DNA of 50,506 nucleotides from Nonomuraea basaltis (lineage in GTDB: Bacteria; Actinomycetota; Actinomycetes; Streptosporangiales; Streptosporangiaceae). The notes beneath the pieces were generated by a model that was not told the origin of the DNA, made no database searches, and saw only the letters and a list, made by a program, of their open reading frames with translations. Where the stretch lies: the NCBI RefSeq assembly GCF_005893125.1, contig NZ_VCJS01000087.1:1-50506 (forward strand), given 5' to 3'. Of this stretch, positions 7,586 to 15,164 are shown piece after piece (position 1 is the first letter of the stretch; each line of letters opens with the position of its first letter). The position numbers were made by a program, and so were the translations under genes.

Positions 7586-8002
7586 CTAGCGGACCCTCGA
7601 CACGTAGAAGGCCGCGCTCAGGCCGGCGGCCAGCGCGGCCGCGATCGAGCCGTGATACCAGGTGAGCAGCGGGTTCTCCGCGAACGCCGGTCTGAGCGCC
7701 ATCGAGAGCATTCCCATCAGCACCCCGGCCAGCGCGGCAGCGTGCGAGTAGATCAACCCGTCCCAGGCCCACGCCCGCTCGGCCAGCGCACCGTAGGCCC
7801 CGGCGAGCATGGCGGCGCCGCACAGCGTCTCCACGATGGCGGCCGGGACGATGACGGGCTGGCGCAGCGGGCCGAGCTCGATCCCGGCGTGCAGCAGCGT
7901 GGCCGTGAAGAAGACCAGCGCGTAGATCAGGGAGAGCCCGCCCAAGGCTCTGCGCAGTGCGTCCATGCTCACCACGTTCGCACCGGAACGGTCCCGCGCC
8001 AT
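7586..8002 (-). CDS. Hypothetical membrane protein, four helices
   Basis: This 138-residue protein has four hydrophobic segments: LGGLSLIYALVFFTATLLHAG, PAAIVETLCGAAMLAGAYGAL, LIYSHAAALAGVLMGMLSMAL and HGSIAAALAAGLSAAFYVS. No motif allows a functional call. A shorter start at ATG 7964-7966 (MDALRRALG) is equally plausible because the first 12 residues of the long form are not membrane-like. The stop falls within the in-frame extension of the duplicated DUF523 tail, which is convergent. Confidence 0.7.
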   Translation of the reverse strand: MARDRSGANVVSMDALRRALGGLSLIYALVFFTATLLHAGIELGPLRQPVIVPAAIVETLCGAAMLAGAYGALAERAWAWDGLIYSHAAALAGVLMGMLSMALRPAFAENPLLTWYHGSIAAALAAGLSAAFYVSRVR

Positions 8003-8071
8003 CGTCCCCGGGGAGGCGGTTCCGCTACACCATTCGCAGTAGAGAGCAGGCGCCTCACCAGGCGGATCACC

Positions 8072-8539
8072 TCAGTACTCCCAGGTGTCGGTGCGCTGCT
8101 CGTGGCCGATGCAGAACACGCCGGTGCCGTGCTCGCCCTTGACCAGGTCCACCCTGATCCAGCCCTCTGCGCGGGCGACCTTGGCGGTGTAGCCGCTGAC
8201 CGGGGTGGCCGACACCAGGCGGCACCCGTCGGAGCCGATCCGGAACGCCACCTCGCCGCCCTTGACCGTCACCACCTTGAGCGATCCCCCGCGGGACGAT
8301 GGGGTCGGGACCGGCCTCTTCGTGGTACGCCGGGGCTCGGGGGTCCTCGGCTCCCGCGTCGGCGTTTTCGCCTCGGGCGCGGCGACGTCGGCCGCTGCCG
8401 TCTGGGCCAGGAACGGCTCGACCGCGACGTCGTCCACGAACTCGCTGCGCAGCACCCCGCGGACGCCGAACCACGACACCGACACGGCGATCACGGTGGC
8501 TCCGCACCAGATCGCGGCATATCGAAGGGCTCGACGCAT
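8072..8539 (-). CDS. Membrane-anchored hypothetical protein, divergent from two-component system
   Basis: The 155-residue product starts at ATG 8537-8539 with MRRALRYAAIWCGATVIAVS, a single N-terminal membrane anchor or signal. It continues with an Ala/Thr/Pro/Arg-rich spacer (about 45-85) and a small folded C-terminal domain with two cysteines (GSDGCRLV and VFCIGHE). The active part is thus predicted outside the cytoplasm. The minus-strand -10 element TACAAT (8546-8551) lies 6 nt before the ATG, implying a leaderless transcript. It is divergent from the response regulator gene with a 24-nt gap, so it may be a target or a sensor partner of that system. Confidence 0.72.
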   Translation of the reverse strand: MRRALRYAAIWCGATVIAVSVSWFGVRGVLRSEFVDDVAVEPFLAQTAAADVAAPEAKTPTREPRTPEPRRTTKRPVPTPSSRGGSLKVVTVKGGEVAFRIGSDGCRLVSATPVSGYTAKVARAEGWIRVDLVKGEHGTGVFCIGHEQRTDTWEY

Positions 8540-8563
8540 AGGGGGATTGTACGGTTGGTGCGC

Positions 8564-9241
8564 ATGGCGACGGTTCTCGTAGTCGAAGATGATGAATTCG
8601 TCCGATCGGCGATCATCCACGAGTTAGGCAGGCGGCGGCACGCCGTCCGCAGCGCGGGCTGCGCCCTGGACGCGCTCAGGGAGATCTCGCAGCACCCGCC
8701 GGACGCCGTCATCCTCGACCTCGGCCTGCCCGACCTGGACGGCTCCGAGGCGCTGCGGATGGTACGCGGCATCTCCGACGTGCCGGTCATCGTGGCCACC
8801 GCCCGCGACGACGAGGCAGAGATCGTCAGGCTGCTGCGTGCCGGAGCCGACGACTACCTGGTCAAGCCGTTCTCCGGCGACCACCTGAGCGCCCGGCTCG
8901 ACGCCGTGCTGCGCCGCGCCAGGTCCGCGCCCGCGCCCGAGACGCTCCAGGTCGGCGGCCTGGTCGTGGACGTGAGCCGGCGCGAGGCCGCGCTCGACGG
9001 CGGGCCGCTCTCGCTGACCAGGCGCGAGTTCGACCTGCTCGCCTACCTCGCCGCCCGCGCCGACCGGGTCGTGACCCGCAAGGAGCTGCTGGCCGAGGTG
9101 TGGCGGCTGGCGTACGGCGACGACCAGACGATCGACGTGCACCTGTCGTGGCTGCGGCGCAAGCTCGGCGAGAGCGCCTCCCAGCCCCGCTACCTGCACA
9201 CCGTCCGCGGCGTCGGCGTCATGCTGTCAGCGCCGCGGTGA
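8564..9241 (+). CDS. OmpR/PhoB family response regulator
   Basis: The 225-residue protein has a receiver domain (1-115) with the acidic pocket VVEDDE, phospho-acceptor D52 in LDLGLPDLDG and the conserved lysine in DYLVKPFSG. A winged-helix DNA-binding domain follows (about 130-222: LTRREFDLLAYLAARADRVV, and HLSWLRRKLGE). Its stop overlaps the kinase start by the 4-nt GTGA, so the two proteins are made in a coupled way. TACGGT (8550-8555) is a likely -10 element for leaderless expression. A rare TTA codon is at 8624-8626. The nearest candidate targets are the divergent membrane-anchored protein and the downstream LPMO gene. Confidence 0.95.
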   Translation: MATVLVVEDDEFVRSAIIHELGRRRHAVRSAGCALDALREISQHPPDAVILDLGLPDLDGSEALRMVRGISDVPVIVATARDDEAEIVRLLRAGADDYLVKPFSGDHLSARLDAVLRRARSAPAPETLQVGGLVVDVSRREAALDGGPLSLTRREFDLLAYLAARADRVVTRKELLAEVWRLAYGDDQTIDVHLSWLRRKLGESASQPRYLHTVRGVGVMLSAPR

Positions 9242-10539
9242 GGAGGACCCTCGCCGTCCTGATGGTCGCGGTCACCTCGATGGTCGCGCTGGCCTTCCTC
9301 GTGCCGCTCGCGCTGATCGTCAGGGAGACCGCGCAGAGCAGGGCGCTGGCGGGCGCCGAGCGGCAGGCGTCCGCGCTGGTGCCGGTGCTGGCGCTGACGA
9401 CGACGAGCGGCGATCTCGGGCATGCCATGGCCCGTACCGAGGCGGGGCGGCGCGGCCTGCTGGCCATCCACGTCAAGGGTGGCGCGACGGCGGGGACCTC
9501 GCGCGCGCCCGCCGCCGAGGTGGCCAGGGCCGCCGAGCAGACGAGGGCGAGCACGGTGGAGCTGCCGTCCGGGTACGCGCTGCTGCGGCCCGTCGCGCTG
9601 GACGGCGACCGGGGCGCGGTGATCGAGGTGTTCGTTCCTGCCGACCACCTGAACCAGGGCGTCTTCGCGTCGTGGGCGGTGCTGACCGGGGTGGCCGTGG
9701 TGCTGGTGGCCGGGTCGGTGCTGGTCGGCGACCGGCTCGGGGCCCGGGTCGTACGGGCCGCGCGCCGGCTCGGCACCGCGGCCACCGCGCTGGGCGCCGG
9801 GGACCTGAGCGAGCGCATCTATTTCGACGGGCCGCCAGAGCTGCAGGCGGCGGCGACGGCGTTCAACTCCATGGCGAACCGGGTCACCCACCTGCTCGCC
9901 GCCGAGCGCGAGCTGGCCGCCGACCTGTCGCACCGGCTGCGCACGCCACTCACCGCGCTCCGGCTGAGCCTGGACCACCTCGGGCCGCAGGCCGAGCCCA
10001 GCAGGCAGGCGCTGGCCCGGCTGGAGGGCGAGGTCGACACGATCATCGCGGCGGCCCGGCGGCCGTCGTCGCGGGCGGCACGCTCGTGCGACGCGGCGGA
10101 GGTGCTGCGCGAGCGGCTGGCGTTCTGGTCGGCGCTCGCGGAGGACCAGGCGCGGCCGTGGGAGCTCGTCGGCGCCACCCTGCCGGTGCGGGTTCCCGTA
10201 CCGGCGAGCGAGCTGACGGCGGCGGTGGACGCGCTGCTCGGGAACGTGTTCCGGCACACGGCGGAGGGCACGGCGTTCAGCGTCACGCTGCACGAGGGCC
10301 GGGACAGCGTGGGCATTCTGATCGCAGACGCGGGGCCCGGCATCCCGGACCCGGAGGCGGCGCTGGAGCGGGGCGCCAGCGGCAGCGGGTCCACCGGGCT
10401 AGGGCTGGACATCGCGCGCAGGCTGGCCGAGTCGTCCGGGGGCGTGCTGCGGCTGGACCGCTCGTCGCTGGGCGGCGCGCAGGTGCAGGTATGGATCCGC
10501 ACTGAAAAGGCGTCTAAGCCAGCCTTAAAGGACACTTAA
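9238..10539 (+). CDS. Two-component sensor histidine kinase
   Basis: The 433-residue membrane kinase starts at GTG 9238, overlapping the regulator stop. TM1 (about 5-27) and TM2 (about 145-165: WAVLTGVAVVLVAGSVLVG) frame an extracellular sensor loop. A HAMP-like segment (RRLGTAATALGAGDLSERI) follows. The H-box is ELAADLSHRLRTPLTALRL with the phosphorylated His, the N-box is DALLGNVFRHTAEGT, and the G boxes are DAGPGIPDPE and STGLGLDIARRLAES. All catalytic boxes are intact. The final codons overlap a set of CTTAAG-like direct repeats preceding the LPMO gene. One TTA codon is at 10525-10527. The stimulus is unknown. Confidence 0.93.
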   Translation: MRRTLAVLMVAVTSMVALAFLVPLALIVRETAQSRALAGAERQASALVPVLALTTTSGDLGHAMARTEAGRRGLLAIHVKGGATAGTSRAPAAEVARAAEQTRASTVELPSGYALLRPVALDGDRGAVIEVFVPADHLNQGVFASWAVLTGVAVVLVAGSVLVGDRLGARVVRAARRLGTAATALGAGDLSERIYFDGPPELQAAATAFNSMANRVTHLLAAERELAADLSHRLRTPLTALRLSLDHLGPQAEPSRQALARLEGEVDTIIAAARRPSSRAARSCDAAEVLRERLAFWSALAEDQARPWELVGATLPVRVPVPASELTAAVDALLGNVFRHTAEGTAFSVTLHEGRDSVGILIADAGPGIPDPEAALERGASGSGSTGLGLDIARRLAESSGGVLRLDRSSLGGAQVQVWIRTEKASKPALKDT

Positions 10540-10541
10540 GC
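10514..10541 (+). promoter_or_regulatory. Candidate response-regulator direct repeats upstream of the LPMO gene
   Basis: CTAAGCC (10514), CTTAAAG (10524) and CTTAAGC (10535) start 10 and 11 bp apart, on one face of the helix, as is usual for OmpR/PhoB sites. They overlap the 3' end of the kinase gene and end about 40 bp before the LPMO start codon. The assignment is inferred from spacing only. Confidence 0.4.
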
Positions 10542-10580
10542 CGCATATTTCGGCATTTCAAGTGCTCCAGGGTGGTCTGC

Positions 10581-11564
10581 ATGCAGATCAACCGCAAGGC
10601 GCTCGTCGCCACCACCCTGGCCGCCCCCACGCTCCTCGTGCTCGCCGTCGCCCCCGGCACGGCCTACGCGCACGGCACCATGAGCAACCCGCCCAGCCGC
10701 ACCATGGTCTGCTACAGCGAGGGCCCGGAGAGCCCCAAGTCGGCCGCGTGCAAGCAGGCCGTGGCGATCGGCGGCACCCAGCCCCTGTACGACTGGAACG
10801 AGGTCAACATCGCCGACGCGGCGGGCCGGCACCGCGAGATCATCCCGGACGGCAAGCTGTGCAGCGCGGGCCGGGACAAGTACCGCGGGTTCGACCAGGC
10901 CCGCGCCGACTGGCCGGCCACGACCATGGCCGGCGGGGCGTCCCACACGTTCAAGTACCGGGCGACCGCTCCGCACAAGGGCGGGTTCGAGCTGTACATC
11001 ACGAAGGACGGCTACGACCCGGCCAAGCCGCTGAAGTGGTCGGACCTGGAAACCAAGCCGTTCCACACCGTGCAGAACCCGGCGGTGACCGAGGGCTTCT
11101 ACACGATGACCGCCAAGCTGCCCGCCAAGCAGGGCCGCCACCTGATCTACGCGATCTGGCAGCGCGGCGACAGTCCGGAGGCGTTCTACTCCTGCTCGGA
11201 CGTCGTCTTCGGGCAGAGCAACCCGTCCCCGGCGCCCGCGCCCACGGGCACGCCGACGGCGACCCCGAAGCCCACGCCGACGCCCGGGGGCGGCGGCGCG
11301 CCGGCGACCGTCAGCGCGGGCGTCGGGCTCTCCCCCGCCACCGCCACCGTGGGCCGGCCGGTCAAGGTCACGGCGACGTGCGGCGGCTCCGAGGTCAGGG
11401 GGGTCGTGTCCGCGGCGTTCGCCACGCGGCGCAACTCCCCCGACGCGCCGGCCGCCGCCTGGTCGCCCAGTCTGAAGGCGGTCAAGGCAGGCACGTTCCC
11501 GGTGACGGTCCACTGCAAGAACGGCGGCCTGGCCCGTACCACGCTCACGGTCTCCCACCGCTGA
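10581..11564 (+). CDS. Secreted AA10 lytic polysaccharide monooxygenase with C-terminal module
   Basis: The 327-residue precursor has a Sec signal peptide (residues 1-30, ending GTAYA) that exposes His31 as the mature N-terminus, HGTMSNPPSR. This is the copper-binding residue of AA10 enzymes. The second histidine-brace residue is His122 in ASHTFKYRA. The catalytic domain runs to about residue 218 (IYAIWQRGD, FYSCSDVVF). AA10 enzymes oxidatively cleave chitin or cellulose; specificity cannot be read here. A Pro/Thr linker (about 219-240) leads to an 85-residue beta-type module that I do not recognise as a classic CBM2 or CBM5. The ATG at 10581 has AGGG 8 nt upstream; an upstream GTG at 10572 is in frame. 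It follows the two-component genes. Confidence 0.93.
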   Translation: MQINRKALVATTLAAPTLLVLAVAPGTAYAHGTMSNPPSRTMVCYSEGPESPKSAACKQAVAIGGTQPLYDWNEVNIADAAGRHREIIPDGKLCSAGRDKYRGFDQARADWPATTMAGGASHTFKYRATAPHKGGFELYITKDGYDPAKPLKWSDLETKPFHTVQNPAVTEGFYTMTAKLPAKQGRHLIYAIWQRGDSPEAFYSCSDVVFGQSNPSPAPAPTGTPTATPKPTPTPGGGGAPATVSAGVGLSPATATVGRPVKVTATCGGSEVRGVVSAAFATRRNSPDAPAAAWSPSLKAVKAGTFPVTVHCKNGGLARTTLTVSHR

Positions 11565-11728
11565 TCGGGAAATCAGGCCGACCGGTTCCCGGGAAACTTT
11601 CCCTACCCCCCAGGAGTCGTACAGATGGGGCGCGTTTGGACATGCGGGGGATTCGTGGAGAGCGTCTTCCCCTACGGCGCGCTTAGGGGGCCCGATTTCA
11701 ATCCGAAACGGGGAAAGGGACTCGGCAA

Positions 11729-13099
11729 ATGCCTGTCGACCTGACCAACGAACAACCCCTGGCCTGGGACTCGGCCACGCTCGACGCGGACACCAAAGCG
11801 ATGCTCGACAACCTTCAGCCGAACATCCTGCGTGCGCACGTACGCGAACACCTGTCCGTCCTGTTCGTCCGGTTCAACGACGTCGCCGAGGGCAAGGCGT
11901 TCCTGCGGCACCTCGCGACCACGAAGATGAAGTCGGCGCGCAACCACCTGGAGGAGTTGCGCGACTTCGCGACGCGCGGCCGCCGCGGCACGCCGTACGT
12001 CGGCGTCGGCATCAGCAAGGCCGGATACCGCGACCTCGGCCACTCGGTCGAGGACGTGCGCAAGTTCGGCGACAAGGCGTTCCGCGACGGCATGAAGCAG
12101 CGGATCGCCGAGGTGAACGACCCGCCGGTGGAGCAGTGGGAGCGCACCTACCAGCGGGAGATCCACGCCGTCATCCTCATCGGCGACGCCGAGCCGGACA
12201 CGGTGGCGGCGCTGCGCGACGAGATCCTCGGCGAGCTGCCGGCAAGCGCCCGGCTGCTCGGCGAGGAGAGCGGGCAGGGCATGCGAAACCCGGCCGGCGA
12301 CGGCATCGAGCACTTCGGGTACGTGGACGGCCGCAGCCAGCCGCTGTTCCTGAAGGACGAGGTCGACAAGGAGCCGAAGAAGCACTGGGACCCGGCGTTC
12401 CCGCTGGGCAACGTCCTGGTGCCGGACCCCTTCGCGCCGGATCCGGCCCGCCACCACGGCAGCTACCTGGTGTTCAGGAAGCTGGAGCAGAACGTCAGGG
12501 CGTTCAAGGAGATCGAGCAGGACCTGGCCGACGGCCTCGGCCTGGCCGGCGCCGACCGCGACCGGGCGGGCGCCATGCTCGTCGGCCGGTTCAAGGACGG
12601 CACGCCCTTGACCACCAAGCCGAAGGCGGGCGGCGGGCCGGTGGTCAACGACTTCACCTTCGACGCGGACGACGGCAGCAAGTGCCCGTTCAGCGGGCAC
12701 GTCAGGAAGACGAACCCGCGGTCGTTCGGGCGCGAGGTGATCATGGCCAGGCGCGGGCAGACGTACGGGGAGCGGACCGATGACCCGTGGGACGACTCGC
12801 CGCCGGAGAACCGCCCCAGCGGGGAGGTCGGGCTGCTGTTCATGGCGTTCAACGGCAGCCTGCTCGACCAGTTCGAGTTCACGCAGCAGCAGTGGGCGAA
12901 CAACCCGGACTTCCAGAACCCGGCGACCGGCCACGATCCGGTCATCGGCCAGGGAGACCGGGACATCAAGGTGACCTTCCCCAAGGTCTGGGGCAAGCCT
13001 GAAATGTCGCCCCCGCAGGCCCAGGTGGCGCAGACCGTCACGATGAAGGGCGGCGAGTACTTCTTCGCGCCGTCGCTGGCGTACCTGCGCGATCTGTGA
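11729..13099 (+). CDS. DyP-type heme peroxidase
   Basis: The 456-residue protein carries the DyP signature GYVDG (catalytic Asp200), the proximal heme histidine region CPFSGHVRKTNPRS, and the distal arginine in IMARRGQTYG. DyP peroxidases oxidise dyes, phenolics and lignin-related compounds with hydrogen peroxide. The length and insertions fit the larger class C/D-type forms. No signal peptide is visible at the N-terminus (MPVDLTNEQPLAWD), so it appears cytosolic or is exported by another route. GGGAAAGGG lies 12-20 nt before the ATG. Its position just after a hydrogen-peroxide-linked LPMO is suggestive but they have separate upstream regions. A strong hairpin follows the stop. Confidence 0.93.
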   Translation: MPVDLTNEQPLAWDSATLDADTKAMLDNLQPNILRAHVREHLSVLFVRFNDVAEGKAFLRHLATTKMKSARNHLEELRDFATRGRRGTPYVGVGISKAGYRDLGHSVEDVRKFGDKAFRDGMKQRIAEVNDPPVEQWERTYQREIHAVILIGDAEPDTVAALRDEILGELPASARLLGEESGQGMRNPAGDGIEHFGYVDGRSQPLFLKDEVDKEPKKHWDPAFPLGNVLVPDPFAPDPARHHGSYLVFRKLEQNVRAFKEIEQDLADGLGLAGADRDRAGAMLVGRFKDGTPLTTKPKAGGGPVVNDFTFDADDGSKCPFSGHVRKTNPRSFGREVIMARRGQTYGERTDDPWDDSPPENRPSGEVGLLFMAFNGSLLDQFEFTQQQWANNPDFQNPATGHDPVIGQGDRDIKVTFPKVWGKPEMSPPQAQVAQTVTMKGGEYFFAPSLAYLRDL

Positions 13100-13106
13100 G
13101 CTCCTC

Positions 13107-13146
13107 CCGGCGGCGGCGTGGCCTCAGACGGCCGCGCCGCCGCCGG
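13107..13146. terminator. Long GC hairpin after the DyP peroxidase gene
   Basis: Arms CCGGCGGCGGCGTGGCC (13107-13123) and GGCCGCGCCGCCGCCGG (13130-13146) pair over 17 positions with one mismatch and a 6-nt loop. The hairpin lies between the DyP stop and the convergent TetR remnant. It has no U-tract, as is common for actinobacterial terminators. Confidence 0.75.
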
Positions 13147-13150
13147 CGGT

Positions 13151-13476
13151 TCAGGCGAGGACGCCCCGGACGATCTGATCGGTCAGCCGCTCGCGGAACG
13201 CCGCGCCTACGCCGCCTCCGGACATCGACCGGCCCAGGACGCCCAGCATGACGGCGCCCAGGATGGCGTTCACGGCGTCGGCGACGTCGTCGGCGGCGAA
13301 CGCGCCCACGTCACGACCCTCGGCGATCAGCTCGCGCAGCGGCTCGGCGATCCAGGCGTCGTTGGCCTGCATGACCTCGCCCATCCGGCCGGTCGCCCCC
13401 AGGGCGGCGGGTCCGTGCGGAGCACCTGCTCCCCCACGTCGAGCAGGCGGCCGGCGAGATCGGGGGGTGGCGTCTT
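13151..13476 (-). pseudogene. TetR family regulator remnant (DNA-binding part lost, frame broken)
   Basis: The minus strand begins in one frame at GTG 13474-13476 with KTPPPDLAGRLLDVGEQVLR, a typical start of a TetR regulator before the first helix. After RTDPP the protein continues only in another frame as ALGATGRMGEVMQANDAWI and then LREL, ending VRGVLA at 13151. The part rejoined is the C-terminal ligand domain. The whole HTH is missing. This indicates an internal deletion plus frame shift, so a functional repressor is unlikely. A short product from ATG 13382-13384 (77 residues) remains open. It faces the equally damaged SDR gene. Confidence 0.72.
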
Positions 13477-13525
13477 CACATCGATCAATCCTAGGCCCCT
13501 AGATTTGTACTGCAATCCAGATTAA

Positions 13526-14194
13526 AGTCCAAACTATGATTCAAATTTCAGCGTCATCACGGTCGACCTCAGCAAGCCGGAGTCGGCCGCGGGACTGATC
13601 GCGGCCACCGGCGACCTGGACGTCGGGCTGCTGGTGTCCAACGCCGGCGGCGGCAGCCCCGGCCCCTTCCTCGACCAGGCCCTCGACGAATTGCACCGCC
13701 GTCTCGTGCTCAACGCGACCTCGTACCTGGAGCTGGCGCACGGGTTCGGGCGGCGGTTCGTCGCACGGGGGCGCGGCGGGATGGTGCTGGTGGCGGCGCT
13801 GGGCGCGGTTCACGGGCTGCCGAACATGGCGCACGTGAGCGCCTCCAAGGCGTACGTGCTCATGCTCGGCGAGGCGCTGCACTACGAGCTGGAGTCCGCC
13901 GGCGTGGACGTCATGGTGATGCTCCCCGGCAATGTGGACACGCCGATCATCGACGCCTACGGGCTCGAACGCGCCGAGCTCCCGATCCGCCCGATGCCCG
14001 CCGACGCCGCCGTGCGGGAGACCGTGGCGGCGTTCCTCAAGAAGCGGCCCATGCACATTCCCGGGCGGCTGATGCGGCTGATGACCCGGCTCGTGCCGCG
14101 CTCGCGGGCGGTGCGGATGAACGGGCGCATGCTGGGCAAGGCCGCCGATCGCCTGGCGGCACGGGACCTCGCCGCGTCCTCGGTGACTCCGTGA
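13526..14194 (+). pseudogene. Truncated short-chain dehydrogenase (Rossmann N-terminus missing)
   Basis: The open frame after a stop at 13523-13525 reads VITVDLSKPESAAGLIAAT, which normally lies about 55-60 residues into a classical SDR. The TGxxxGIG cofactor motif and the start are absent. The rest is recognisable: LVSNAGGGSPGPF, an SDR core, then PGNVDTPI. In the active-site motif the expected YxxxK is VSASK, so the catalytic tyrosine is also missing. An internal ATG at 13634 could give 186 residues but without a cofactor site. The 5' break falls in an unusually AT-rich stretch (about 13495-13550). This is most likely a decayed gene. Confidence 0.72.
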
Positions 14195-14272
14195 CGTCCG
14201 CAATGCTGCCGCCGGGGGTCACGCGCGTGAGCCGCGTCCCGCACCGGCTGCTCTCCTGGGGCCTGCCGCCGG

Positions 14273-14291
14273 CCTTCGGCTGAGCCGAAGG
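14273..14291. terminator. Short hairpin after the SDR remnant
   Basis: CCTTCGGC (14273-14280) and GCCGAAGG (14284-14291) form a perfect 8-bp stem with loop TGA. It lies 79 nt after the SDR stop and 86 nt before the next gene. No U-tract follows, so its role as a terminator is tentative. Confidence 0.45.
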
Positions 14292-14376
14292 CATCGACGG
14301 ATGCATAGAAGGATGTACGCGCGTTTCGGCCCGGCGGAGGAGGCGCCCGGCACCCCCTTGCCAGCAGGATCGTTGC

Positions 14377-15066
14377 ATGACGATCGGACTGATGCTCACC
14401 CTCGCCGCCCTGGCGGTGGTCGACAGCACCAGCTTCGGCACCCTGGTCATCCCCATCTACCTGCTGCTGGCCTCGGGCAGGTCGCGGGTGACGCGGCTGC
14501 TGATCTACCTCGGCACCATCGCGGTCTTCTACTTCCTGGTCGGGGTCGCGCTGATGCTGGGGCTGTCCGCGGCCATGGAGACCTTCGGCGACGCGCTGCA
14601 CAGCCGCCCGGCGTACTGGGTGCAGCTCGTCCTGGGCGTGGGGCTGTTCCTGCTGAGCTTCAGGTTCGACCCGAAGAGCCGGGCGAAGCGCGGCAAGCCG
14701 GAGCACCGGTTCGAGCCGCGGCTGGGCGGCCCGCGGGTGATGGTGCTGCTGGGGCTGACGGCCGGGGTGCTCGAGGTGGCGACGATGGTGCCGTACCTGG
14801 CCGCCATCGGCATCATGACCACGTCCGGCCTGGCCGCCGGGCAGTGGCTGCCGCTGCTCGCCGGCTACGTGCTCATCATGATCCTGCCGCCGCTGGCGCT
14901 CATGGGCCTGCGCGGGATCGCCGGGGCCTGGCTGGAGCCGAGGCTGGAGCGGCTGCGGGCGTGGCTGACCAAGCACTCGGCCTCGATGGTCAGCTGGGCG
15001 CTGGCGATCGTCGGCTTCCTGCTGGCCAGGGACGCGGTGGTCTACCTGTTCTTCCAGCCCGGATGA
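14377..15066 (+). CDS. GAP/Sap-type (LysE-superfamily) integral membrane protein
   Basis: This 229-residue protein has six hydrophobic segments, starting MTIGLMLTLAALAVVDSTSFGTL, with a cytoplasmic loop KSRAKRGKPEHRFEPR between helices 3 and 4. The pattern, including the early DSTSFGT motif, fits the Sap (sulfolipid-1-addressing protein)/GAP family. Members are thought to export lipids or glycopeptidolipids in mycobacteria. Here no lipid-biosynthesis genes are near, so the cargo is unknown. The gene ends about 100 nt before the NhaA-DsbA gene on the same strand; a shared transcript is possible. The start ATG at 14377 has GCAGGAT upstream. Confidence 0.8.
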   Translation: MTIGLMLTLAALAVVDSTSFGTLVIPIYLLLASGRSRVTRLLIYLGTIAVFYFLVGVALMLGLSAAMETFGDALHSRPAYWVQLVLGVGLFLLSFRFDPKSRAKRGKPEHRFEPRLGGPRVMVLLGLTAGVLEVATMVPYLAAIGIMTTSGLAAGQWLPLLAGYVLIMILPPLALMGLRGIAGAWLEPRLERLRAWLTKHSASMVSWALAIVGFLLARDAVVYLFFQPG

Positions 15067-15142
15067 AACGGCGCGGCCGCCGTCCCTCCGGGGGCACCGG
15101 GGTAGGCAACCGCAGGTCGCCGCGGGGGCCAATCTAGGATCG

Positions 15143-15160
15143 GATCTCCGAGGGGAGATC
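15143..15160 (+). promoter_or_regulatory. Hairpin that sequesters the NhaA-DsbA ribosome binding site
   Basis: GATCTCC (15143-15149) and GGAGATC (15154-15160) form a perfect 7-bp stem with loop GAGG. The Shine-Dalgarno GGGGAG (15152-15157) is half in the loop and half in the stem, 7 nt before ATG 15165. Closed, the hairpin should lower translation. Whether it responds to a signal is unknown. Confidence 0.5.
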
Positions 15161-15164
15161 TGTG

